DNA of 64,000 nucleotides from positions 992,001 to 1,056,000 of the forward strand of contig JAIVFI010000003.1 in the NCBI GenBank assembly GCA_025558095.1. Direction: 5' to 3'. The notes under the pieces are model-generated. The model did not search any database, was not told where the DNA came from, and was given only the letters and a program-made list of their open reading frames with translations. This stretch comes from Hyaloraphidium curvatum (lineage: Eukaryota > Monoblepharomycota > Hyaloraphidiomycetes > Hyaloraphidiales > Hyaloraphidiaceae). Shown one piece after another: positions 21,024 to 30,052 of this stretch; the stretch's first letter is position 1; each line of letters opens with the position of its first letter. Made by a program: the position numbers and the translations under genes.

Positions 21024-21659
21024 TCAGAAATTGAGGCCTCCCGGCCGCCCCGAACCGACGAGCTCGGAGGTGCTCGTGCCGAGCAGCGAAGCGAGCACGC
21101 GGAACCTCGACCTGAGCCTCGTCAGATGCTCCGAGGGATCGCGGTCGGCGTCGTGATCCGGATGTTCTTCGCTAGGAGCTGGCGCTGCCGTGTCGGCTCC
21201 GGATCCAGCATTGTGCCCGTGGTCGTGCCCCTCGTGCCCCGTCGGGGGATGCACGTTCTTGAGGGGGAACGAAGCCGCGAGCTCTGCAACCTGAGCTACC
21301 GCCCTCGCGGTCCTGACAGGGCAGTAAGCATCAGCCTTGTTCCGAAGCCCGACATTACCGAACACACCTCTCCCCGCCCGCGACGCCCCGCTCCTTCCAA
21401 ACCGCCGCGCAACCCCCGTAGATCCCCGCCTCTACGCCCATGTTGAAGCCCCGACGGGTGCCGAGAGCGCGGCCTTCGAGGTAGCCGGCGCGGTGGCCGT
21501 CCCGGAGGCCGTCGAGGCGGCCGAAGGATTCGAACCTTGCGAGGGGCGCCGCGAGCCCGGTGAGCAACGGGAGGACAGACAAATGAAGCCGGAGAAAAGC
21601 TCACATGGATTCCAGATGGATCAGGGACTCGATGTCGGGGGGAGGTGCATCTTCGGGTT
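21024..21659 (-). CDS. LTO1: LTO1/ORAOV1-like protein (Yae1 domain), first exon not placed
   Basis: Exons 21659..21605, 21535..21368 and 21312..21024 (introns 69 and 55 nt). LTO1 works with Yae1 to deliver an Fe-S cluster to the ABC protein Rli1/ABCE1 in ribosome maturation. The diagnostic spaced-glycine repeat is present across exon 2: GRLDGLRDGHRAGYLEGRALG, followed by GFNMGVEAGIYGG. Exon 1 ends SLIHLES and the junction gives MFESFGRLDG. Exon 3 holds a His/Gly-rich linker (HEGHDHGHN) and the helical end LTRLRSRFRVLASLLG. A splice acceptor (GTTGCAG) stands at 21660, so a short first exon with the ATG should lie in 21660-22096; several ATGs exist and I could not choose. Confidence 0.72.
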
Positions 21660-22096
21660 CTGCAACGGCTACAGCCGCGTCGCGGCGTGTCAGGGACAGA
21701 ACAGACGGCGCCAGGACGGCGTGACGCACTCTGGCCCTCTGGAGACGCGCTGTCGACCGTGTGCGGGTTTCCCATACTCGCTTCCATGGGCCCGACACCG
21801 GACGCCAATGTTGACTTGTTGATGTGGCGAAATCTCGCCGGCTGCTGTTGCACGCGCGGATCTCTGATCCGGTCGGCTGCTGCTCTGGACAGCTATGACG
21901 TGGTGTTGCTGACGGGCACTTCCAGCAACACCAGAAATGGAGCCGTAGTTGATGTTCTCTTTCAAAGTTTCGTCCACGTCGATGGGCTTCCATGGCAGCG
22001 CGACGAGCACCGCTCCAGAGAGTGACCATAACAACATAGTCCCTTCGCCTCAGATTACCCCTGCTAATGGCATGTGACGGCGGCCCTGCCGACCGA
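21660..22096. other. probable 5' part of LTO1
   Basis: These 437 bp lie between the first placed LTO1 exon and the stop of the next gene on minus. They probably hold the LTO1 start exon and promoter. Nothing else was seen. Confidence 0.35.
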
Positions 22097-22817
22097 TCAG
22101 AAGAAGTTGGCTGGGAGGATGAGGCGGATCAGCAACTTGATGCGGGGACAAAGGCCTGTCCGAAACCCACGCTTCTCGTACTGGACGACGATGGGGTCCT
22201 GCCCCGCCTGGAGAATGCAGAGCTGCATCAGGTTGAACTCCTTGAGGTTGTACAGGAACACGAGCGGGTTGGTGCCCGACGGGGCATCCTTGACCGCGAT
22301 CGCGATGTTGTTGGCCGCATCGACCACGGCCTGATGCCGAACCATCGCGGGGAAATCCGATGAGCCCCGACGGCGAGGAAAGCCGGCGCGGATGTCCCAC
22401 CTCGTAGCTGACCTGCCTGCCGGCGCAGTCGGTGGTTCCCGAAGAGTTCAGGGTGAAGTTGGCAATCTTCTGGGTTTGGCACATTCCGCAGATGCCGCCC
22501 TCCTTGTCCGTGTTGATCTGGAACTTGTTGCCCTCGACGAGGATGTTGTACTTGAGGCCGTAGAGGAGGGCGGCGTTCGAGTTCAAGGTCTTCATACGGG
22601 CCTGCTCCTTCGCGTTGGGCTGCATGTAGAAGTGGCCGTTGAAGTCCTTCGGCACGTGCTTGAGCGCCGTTGCCGGGGTGATGTACACGTCGCTGAGGCC
22701 CTTCAGCGTGGCCTGCGGCGCGCGCGGGCGTCAGAAGCGGGGGAGACAGTCGGGGCGACAGGGGACCCCCACGGCATCGATGGTCTTCAGGTTGCTCAGC
22801 GGGATGTCGGCCGACAT
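22097..22817 (-). CDS. unknown protein, three exons
   Basis: Exons 22817..22773, 22712..22401, 22330..22097 (introns 60 and 70 nt); 196 aa. I do not recognise the family. The product reads like a compact folded protein: ITPATALKHVPKDFNGHFYM, LLYGLKYNILVEGNKFQI, a CxxC in GGICGMCQTQ, two possible N-glycosylation sites (NFTLNSS), a further Cys, then AVVDAANNIAIAVKDAPSG and LVFLYNLKEFNLMQLCILQAG, ending in a hydrophobic KLLIRLILPANFF. Splicing is well supported: VSYE joins AVVDAANN in phase. The ATG at 22817 is preceded by a polypyrimidine tract and CAG, so an additional upstream exon is possible. Confidence 0.6.
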
Positions 22818-23310
22818 TTCGAACTGGTCAAGGAGCGGGAAAGGAGGGGTGATGGGGGGGTAGAGCGACTTTCAGAGCGTCGGGCAACGGGAAAACAGAG
22901 AGCAGGTTCGGGAAGCGATGCGGTCGCGCGGATCGAAAAGTAAGGGACCCTAAGCCCGTGAAAAGGCAAAAAACGCTAAGGGTGCTAGGGCACGCTAGCA
23001 CTGTCCTGCCATCGAAGAGAACGTTGGAGAACCTTCAAGGGTAGCTGCTCATTGCATTTGAAGCTTATTCTGGAGATTCTACTCAGAATTTGGACCGATC
23101 GGGGAGCTCCCTCGAGCTGACTCCACAGAGCCGATCGTGGCATCCATCCAGTGCCCGCATCCGATACCATTGTCGCAATAGCTGCCTTTGATGGCTTGTT
23201 GATTCAGTCGATGAACGAGATCATCTTCAGACCGGGGGATCGCTCGATCGAACTCGATCCATATCCCGGGGTCCTCCGGGTTGCGACGCCACGAAAACAA
23301 CACCCCAGAC
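22818..23310. other. divergent intergenic region
   Basis: This is the shared upstream region of the unknown gene (minus) and MTD1 (plus). It might contain a first exon of the former. No regulatory element was identified. Confidence 0.35.
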
Positions 23311-24563
23311 ATGGCCACTCCGAGCCCCGCAGAACCGCCTGCGCCCGAGCACGAGCCTCCGCGCTCGCGCTGCCTGACATTCGATCCGGCCCTCGTCGCT
23401 GCCCCCTTTCGGACCGAGATCCAGGCCGCAGTCGCTCGGCTCAAGAGCGCCTCGGGCCGGGAGCCCCTGCTCGTCGGATTCCTGGCCAACGACGACGCGT
23501 CGGCGCGCAAGTACGCGAAATGGACGGCCAGGACGTGTGCAGACCTCGGGATAAAGTACGAGCTGAGGGAGGTGGCCAGGACGGAGGTGGAGGATGCGAT
23601 TATCGCCGCGAACAACGAGGAAGAGGTCGCGGGGATCCTGGTTTACTACCCGATCTTTGGCGTCATGGAGGACGCCTATCTGCAGAACGTCGTGAGCCCG
23701 AAGAAGGATGTTGAAGGTGGGCCGCATCGGCAGCTTCATCCGTGGCAAACTGACCCACAACCGCGGCTCGCCGCCAGGGCTCTGCCATATGTATCGCTAC
23801 AACCTCTACCACAACATCCGATTTCTGGACCCGCCAGCAAACCAGCAAAAGTGCCTACTTCCCTGCACGCCGCTGGCCATAATCAAGATTTTGGAGTACC
23901 TCAACGGTTAGGCGCCTCGCTGTCCCATCTACCCCCGGCAACTCACGGCCCTTCCGCACCCAGTCTATAACCGCATCCTCCCTTACGGCGACCGCCTCCA
24001 TGGCCGGGTGATCACCATCGTCAACCGCTCCGAGGTCGTCGGCCGCCCCCTCGCGGCCCTGCTCGCCAACGACGGCGCCAAGGTCAACAGCGTGGACGTG
24101 ACGGGCTGCCTCGAGTTCACCCGCGGGGAGGGGCTCAAGCTGCGGAGCCACCAGGTCATCGAGACGGACGCGACGCTGGCCGAGGTGCTGCCGCTCTCGG
24201 ACGTCGTGATCACGGGGGTGCCGTCGCCGAGCTACAAGGTGCCCACCAAATACCTGCGGCCGGGCGTGATTGCCATGTAGGTTGCGCTACGGGATGAGAA
24301 GTCGACTGTGTTGACGGTGCCGATCTAGCAACTTCTCTTTCTTCCAAAACTTCGAGGAATCCGAAGTCGCGGAAAAGGCGAGCATCTTTGTTCCCATGAT
24401 CGGCAAGGTCACCGTCAACATGCTGGCGCGCAAGTGGGTACCTCCACGGGCTGCTTCCGCGCCTGTTGTGACCTTGTCAGCCTCCAGCCTCGTCCGCTTG
24501 TACGACTACCAAATCCAGGACCGCCACAAGGAATCCGGCTCGTCGAACGGAACTGCAAGTTGA
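23311..24563 (+). CDS. MTD1: methylenetetrahydrofolate dehydrogenase (NAD+), MTD1 type
   Basis: Five exons: 23311..23716, 23778..23906, 23964..24276, 24329..24433, 24488..24563 (introns 61, 57, 52 and 54 nt); 342 aa. MTD1 oxidises 5,10-methylene-THF to 5,10-methenyl-THF in the cytosol and is typically fungal and monofunctional. Marks in order: GILVYYPIFG, VSPKKDVEGLCHMYRYNLYHN (junction 1), LPCTPLAIIKILEYLN, then ILPYGDRLHGR, VINRSEVVGRPLA-type IVNRSEVVGRPLAALLAND, VITGVPSPSYKVP, and FVPMIGKVTVNMLARNLVRLYDY across the last intron. Each junction restores a run known from the yeast enzyme. The ATG at 23311 is the first in frame. Confidence 0.92.
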
Positions 24564-24610
24564 AGCAATCTCTGATCATTGGACAAATAGAGCTTTCGCA
24601 TGGCACAGAG

Positions 24611-25797
24611 CTAGATGAGAGGCCCCGGATCTCCCTTCCACAGCCGAAGCCGCATCTTCCACCTCCCGAGCTCCTTCTCCGCCCCCTCCAGCTGCGCTGC
24701 AAGCTCGTCTTTGCGCTTTCGTGCTGCAGGCTTCTGGAGCTGGGATTCAAGAACCGTCTGATGCGGTGCGGTCAGAAACCGTGCCGGATGGACGAACAGG
24801 CGACGCACCTTCTCGCGGGCGTACCGATCCACCCGCTCCTCGATCTCCTTCTTCGTCATGTTATCCGGATTCACTTCCGCTCCCGGCTCGTGTGCCGTGA
24901 TCGGAGTGTCCGCCAGCGTGCTCGAGGAATCAAAGATGCGGCTCCGGCTGTCCTTGATCCGCCGCAACCGCGTCCGGTTGAGGGGCGAGTCGCCCTCGGC
25001 CGCGGCAGGGGAGGAAGGAAAAGGAGCCCCGGTGATCGGGTTCTCGCCGCGGGAGGGAGATCCGCGCTGCGGAGAGGAAAGCGACAGGGCACGTAGGGAA
25101 GGCAAGGGTGGCTGTTCCGAGGACGGGGTATCCCGGCCCGAAGGGGGTCTGGGCGTGTCCGCACGGGACGTGTCGTCGACCAGAGGGTCCCGCGGAATGC
25201 GCGGCGAGTGCCGCGGGCTCAGCCTGTCCCGCGTCGCGTCCGTCAGGCCGTGCATGTGCAGCCTAGCCTCGCGTTCGTGCAGAAGGCGGTTCTCCCGCTC
25301 GAACCGGGCGTTGCTCTCCCTTAACCGCGCGGCGGTGCGGTCCAGGTGGGCGACGGAGGCAAAAAGGCGAGCCGAGCGTTCTCTAGAAGGGGACAGCAGT
25401 CGACGACGAGAGTCGGTGACAAGAATTGCAACGAAGGGAGCAGAGGAGCCCACCTTTCGACGTCAAGCTCCCGCTGCAGCTCGTCCCGCTCCAGCTCGGC
25501 CATCTCCAGCGCTTCGCGCAGGATCGCATTGTCCGCCTCCGCGGCCTCCGCCCGCGTCCGCCAGCCCGCGTCCTTCCCGGCGTCCTCTGCCCGCGCGCGC
25601 CACTCCTCGGCAGCCCGCTGCCAGTGCGCGGCCTCCTGCAGCAACAGCTCGTGCTGCTCGGTCGCCGTGTCGCGGTACCGCGCAAAGTCGGCGAGCAGCG
25701 CGTTGACCTCCGAGCGAAGAAACACCGCGTCCCCGGTCGAAGACACCGAACCCGACGCCGACTGCAGCGACGGCGCGCGCCGCCGGTGGTCCGCCAT
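24611..25797 (-). CDS. coiled-coil protein of unknown function
   Basis: Two exons, 25797..25454 and 25382..24611 (intron 71 nt); 371 aa. Residues about 25-160 are a continuous heptad-like coiled coil (HELLLQEAAHWQRAAEEW..., ILREALEMAELERDELQREL, then LRESNARFERENRLLHEREAR). A Ser/Pro/Arg-rich linker with several SP/TP sites follows, then KKEIEERVDRYAREKVRRLF and a second helical region (RKDELAAQLEGAEKELGRW). No known catalytic domain. It could be a cytoskeletal or centrosomal scaffold, but that rests on composition only. It converges with MTD1, 47 bp apart. Confidence 0.6.
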
Positions 25798-25988
25798 AGT
25801 CGCAAGGAGGCAGACGAGACGCGGCTGCTCTACTCGTTGTTGAGGAGGACCGGGGGTTGAATTCGCAGCGAATCAACTGAGAACCGCAAACTCGTCGTTC
25901 TTCTTCACGAGGCCGCCGGACTGAAGGCCCGGCCCTCCATTCGATTCACTCCTCTATTTCTATTGCTCTTGAGCACTCCTGGACGGCC

Positions 25989-27354
25989 ATGGCGGATCTC
26001 CTGTCTCCGCTGGCCAAGGACATTCTGAACCGCGCTTCGTTGCCAGCCGTGTTCGTTGCCGCGGCCACGGGGGGTTCCAAAGCCCTGCTCGACATCCTCA
26101 TCGCGGCCGAAAATGTTGAGGAAAAGTGCGCAGAGCTCCGAGCTGTGACGAGGCAACGGACCGATCCCGAGGAGGACGACGCGCTCCACGGTCCAGACGA
26201 GAACGTCATCGGCCACTCGCCCGCTGAAGTGGCAGCGTCTGCCAACCACGTGGAGTTCCTCAACACGTGGAATGAGAAAGTTGGCCGCTTGCACCTCGGC
26301 GCCTGTTTTCAAGCGGCTCTGGAAGGCTTCGCCGACCGCACATTTGAGTTCATGTTGCTCCACCGCGACGGATTGATTTCGTCCAATCCAGCCGACCGAT
26401 GGGGCGAAAAGGTGCGCTCGCGGAAGGGTGCCCGCGACTTCCTTCTCGATTTGCTCGCCTCGGAGCAGGTAATGGGCGCCCAGCAGTCGTTTCTCTATTC
26501 TGGTCGCATCGAAAACTCGTATCGCGTGCTGTACGAGCACGTCTTTTCCAAGTTCACTAGCTACCCTAACTTGGATGATCAACGGTTTTCCTACAACTCT
26601 GGGAGTCCCATCGTTTTGTATTACGACGCGCTACGAACCCGCGGTGCGCGAGTCCTGCTCGACAAAACGGGCTACAACCACGGGCCGACGCCGCAGACCT
26701 ACCGGTACTTCATGCACCACCTCTTCGCGCACCCCCGTGTGACAGAAGAACTCCGTTTAGTATTCGAGCGATTCCCCCCCCGACGAGAACGACGGGTGGG
26801 CGGCGGTGGCAGATTGCCTGCCTCTAATCGTGAAGAACGCACGCGATCCCTGGCTGTTCCACGTGCTGTTCAAGAACGGTTTGCTCACGGCGGACTCCAA
26901 CCTCCTCGCCCGGCTCCTGTCGGACTTCCCTCCAAGTGACAGTTTCGATGCGAGCTACCTCCGAAACCTCTATTGGACCGTGCGATTGGTGCTCGGCCGC
27001 ATCGAAAACCCCACGGGCAGCGGTTGCAGCTCGCATGATCTTGCGGCGGTGTTGGACCTGGTCAGGCCGAAACCTCAGCGTGCTTGGGAAGGCACCGAAT
27101 CCGGTGCGCTCGCCGGGTTCAGCGGCCTGGTGCGGCTGCTGCTCTTCTATGGGGCCCAGCCGAACCATTCTGCGGTTCGGCGCGCGATGATCTCCGACAA
27201 AGGGCGTCGGTACAAGGGACTCGCAGAGGACGTAAGGAGCGTCGCCGTGTGGAAGCGCTGGATAGATCGGCAGTGCATCGGGAACCTACCGCCGGAGGTC
27301 TCGAAGGAGATACCAATGCTGCTTTGGAGCGATATGCTCCCCGCAGACGTGTAG
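25989..27354 (+). pseudogene. ankyrin-like protein interrupted by a frameshift in a C8 run
   Basis: The frame from ATG 25989 runs to about 26770 and continues in the next frame from PPDENDGWAAVADCLPLIV to a stop at 27354; together about 455 aa. The break coincides with eight C at 26774-26781; seven would keep one frame. Sequence is degenerate ankyrin-like: LPAVFVAAATGGSKALLDIL near the start and GFSGLVRLLLFYGAQPNHS near the end, with long helical spacers. No intron donor/acceptor bridges the break. Either a recent frameshift has made a pseudogene, or the run length is miscalled and the gene is whole. It starts 191 bp from the divergent coiled-coil gene. Confidence 0.6.
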
Positions 27355-27443
27355 GCAATCAGGGGAGTTGTGTTTCGCAAATCGATTTTTGTTGGAGCTG
27401 CATTGCGAACAACAGGCGCGCTTGCCGACCCTCATCCCTGCCG

Positions 27444-28102
27444 TCACTTCCTCCCAAAAGCCCCGGCCTCGATCCCCTTCTTCGCCAGCCCGTAGCAAAT
27501 GATGCCCCACGCGACGAGGTCTCCGAGAGTGCACGCCATCAGCATTGCCCCCATCCTCGACGCGTGCTTGGCGTTCTCGGCCGGCTCCGGGGCCCCCAGA
27601 TTGCCCGCCGACTGCCCCTCCCCGAGCTTGACGACGGCCCCGGTGCGCGCGCCGTAGAGCCACGGCAGCACGTTGAACCACGCGCCGACGTTGGAGGCGA
27701 CCTGGGCGTTCCGGCGCGCGGTGGAGATCGAGAGCGGCCGCCCCGTAGAGAACCGGCAGGAGAGAAACAAAGTCAGGCGGTGCAAGTTCGGGAGGCACGG
27801 TTTGCCCCACCTCGAGCACCTGCGTCGTCCTCGGCCCCAGCCCCAACCACGGCTCAAAGAGCGCAATGAGGCCCAGCATCATGCCGTTTTGGGTCGCCTC
27901 GAGGTGCAGCGTGAGCATGTGCCTAGTGCCAGGGAAAGCTTTCTTGTTGTACATGACGTCGGGGATGGAGGGGACGAGGCCGAAGGCCAGGAACATGGCT
28001 GCGGGACGGCGGCGTTGGCGCGGGAGACGGCGGGCGGGGAGCGGGCCCACCTGCGCCGCTGAGGCCCATGCGCAGCTGGAACGGCGAAGGCAGGGCCGAC
28101 AT
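27444..28102 (-). CDS. hydroxylaminobenzene-mutase-like small membrane protein
   Basis: Three exons: 28102..28051, 27998..27811, 27701..27444 (introns 52 and 109 nt); 165 aa. Hydrophobic segments: AAMFLAFGLVPSIP, NGMMLGLIALFEPWLGLG, VASNVGAWFNVLPWLYGA and LMACTLGDLVAWGIICYGL. The HLEATQNGMMLG...TQVLEVASNVGAWFN arrangement resembles bacterial HabA/HabB ('HLEGVMNGMFLI...YGTFANWLAT'), four-helix proteins that rearrange hydroxylaminobenzene to 2-aminophenol. The resemblance is my reading from memory; the protein may only share the fold. Intron 2 carries a frame that would otherwise read through without a stop for some distance. Confidence 0.6.
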
Positions 28103-28233
28103 TTTGTGGGAACTTTTGCGGGTAGTGGGGCGTAGTGGGGTCCTGGTGAGTCGGGGCTTGGACGGTCCCCGCCGCGGAATGCCTCCCAGGCTATTCCGTC
28201 CACACCATTCCGCGCGGAAAGCACCGCATAACG

Positions 28234-29853
28234 ATGGAATCCGAGTCAACCGCAATGGAATCCTTCGGCGGGACCGTCCAGCAGCCCCTGCCGCGGCTCT
28301 CGGAAAAGGAGCTGCTTGCCCTTCTCCCCGCGCCCACGCCGCACGGAATTCCACCGCCCTGGGTTGCAGCCGGCGGTGCAATTGACTCAGAAGAAGAAGA
28401 AGACGATGATCTGGCGGCATCTGCTCGTCGCGTGTCGCCGCTAACGCCAAAAGCGATGCTGGACTCTTTGGCCACTCACCCAGGCCTCAGGGCCATCGCG
28501 TGGGTCGCAATCAAGTTGGAGCCTTACGGGAAGTATGTCTTCTTGCATTGGATCGCGTGGTGTCTCGTGTTTTTCCCGGTTCTCGCTGTCTGTTGGGTCT
28601 ACGGCGGGGATCTCTTTGGGACGCGGCAACTGGCCTTCGCAACAGCGGCAAGGACGCTCGAGGTCTTCCTCATTGGTCTTGTGTTCATTGGCTCCGGGTT
28701 TCAGCTCCAAAATCTGGAAACGACTAACGGGGGCATGAAACGGCGGCGCGACGAGGAGAAGGGCATATCCGGCAACGACGTCGAACCGCCTGTCATGGAC
28801 GACGACCTCTTGGCTCCTGTGGCGCGATGGCTTCAGCTGGTTGCCGCTTCGGATGCTGCCGGTGCTCAAAATGGTGATGATGTGCCTCCCCTAATTGCTC
28901 ACGTCGACCGCGATCCGTACTGCCCTTGTTCCCGACCTTCGTGCCTTGGCCCTTTGCCTCGTCGGTTCAGCATCGCCTTCGTCGCCTTTTTCTCACTATT
29001 TTCGCTTCCTGCCGCCATTACCATGTACACGATCCTCGGAGCCTACTCTGCGTTGTTTACATTGGCAGCCGATACATGGACGCACGCCTGGAGTGCCATC
29101 GTTTGCGTCATCTTCATCTTGGTGCAGAGTTCCTACTACTGTGTCGCCCAACTGATCCTCCTCCGAAACAACTCTATCGTGCGCCTTGTGAGCCTGGATA
29201 CGCGTGTTCAAATCCGAGCCTTTCGCATCGCGTTGGGCTCCCTTATGGCTCGTTTCCGCGCCGCCGAAAAAAGGGGCGTAGACATTCCCCCGGAATCTCT
29301 GCCGAGCCCCGCCGACACGGAGCTGTACATCACTGTTTATCGCAGCCTTTCACCAACCTGGCGCCATCAAAAGGGCCATGACGGCGTGACACAAGCCATC
29401 ACAATCGGCCTTCTGTTTGCGCACTGCATTGTGCCTTTCGTCTACGTTGCCGGGGGCTCCTGTCTGCCAGCTTACAACATCGTGTGCATCGGTTACTTCG
29501 TGTGCCAAACGCTGTTCCAGCTCGTTGGCCTGGCACGGAGCAACGCGAAGCAGGACGCCGTGGCGGGCCTGTTCCGGCAAGCGCGCGACGAGCTGCGGAT
29601 GCTGGCGCTGCGGCTCGGCCCCGAGGGTTGTCCGCCGCTCAAGGCGCGCGCGAACGATACCGTCGCCGTGCTGACGACGATGCTCGAGGGTGCCGAAGGT
29701 TCGCGCGCGACCTTTCTCCGCGCGCCCGTGTCGATGGCGCTCATTCGGACGCTCGCGGCGACGATGCTGACGGTGACGTTTGCGGCGTTCGGGCTGCTTA
29801 GGGCCGCGGGTGTATACGTGACGGTGCAGAGTGTGTGCTGGCCGACGGCGTGA
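28234..29853 (+). CDS. predicted 7-TM membrane protein, GRL-like family copy 2
   Basis: Single exon, 539 aa. Seven hydrophobic segments: VFLHWIAWCLVFFPVLAVCW; LEVFLIGLVFIGSG; IAFVAFFSLFSLPAAITMY; SAIVCVIFILVQSSYYCV; AITIGLLFAHCIVPFVYVAGG; NIVCIGYFVCQTLFQLVGL; and IRTLAATMLTVTFAAFGLL, with a tail ending SVCWPTA. The ~100-residue acidic N-terminus contains LPRLSEKELLALLP, matching NPRELLAAFP of copy 1, and SPLTPKAMLDSL...PGLR matches DPLSPPVMFAAL...PGSR. The TM2-TM3 loop motif HVDRDPYCPCSRPSC repeats that of copy 1. Copy 2 has no intron where copy 1 has one, just before TM6. ATGs at 28234 and 28252 are both possible starts. Role: receptor or channel by analogy to GRL proteins only. Confidence 0.68.
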   Translation: MESESTAMESFGGTVQQPLPRLSEKELLALLPAPTPHGIPPPWVAAGGAIDSEEEEDDDLAASARRVSPLTPKAMLDSLATHPGLRAIAWVAIKLEPYGKYVFLHWIAWCLVFFPVLAVCWVYGGDLFGTRQLAFATAARTLEVFLIGLVFIGSGFQLQNLETTNGGMKRRRDEEKGISGNDVEPPVMDDDLLAPVARWLQLVAASDAAGAQNGDDVPPLIAHVDRDPYCPCSRPSCLGPLPRRFSIAFVAFFSLFSLPAAITMYTILGAYSALFTLAADTWTHAWSAIVCVIFILVQSSYYCVAQLILLRNNSIVRLVSLDTRVQIRAFRIALGSLMARFRAAEKRGVDIPPESLPSPADTELYITVYRSLSPTWRHQKGHDGVTQAITIGLLFAHCIVPFVYVAGGSCLPAYNIVCIGYFVCQTLFQLVGLARSNAKQDAVAGLFRQARDELRMLALRLGPEGCPPLKARANDTVAVLTTMLEGAEGSRATFLRAPVSMALIRTLAATMLTVTFAAFGLLRAAGVYVTVQSVCWPTA

Positions 29854-30052
29854 GGTAAATATTGACGCGATCGGCAACGCAAACCGTGACACGCAGGCGC
29901 GATCAATGTCGCTGGACTGAATGCATTGACTCAAGTATCGCCGGGTCCGCTACAAAGTTAAGTGCGGAATTGCCGGTCCATGACGTGGGTTGATGATGTG
30001 AAGGGAAGTCCGTTCAAGTAACTCAATCTATGATCGCGCTGCACTGCGAACA

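Noticed and set aside
21525-21540. GGTTCGAATCC on the minus strand, identical to a tRNA B box
   Set aside because: It lies at the start of LTO1 exon 2 and encodes FES. No acceptor stem, A box or cloverleaf can be formed around it.
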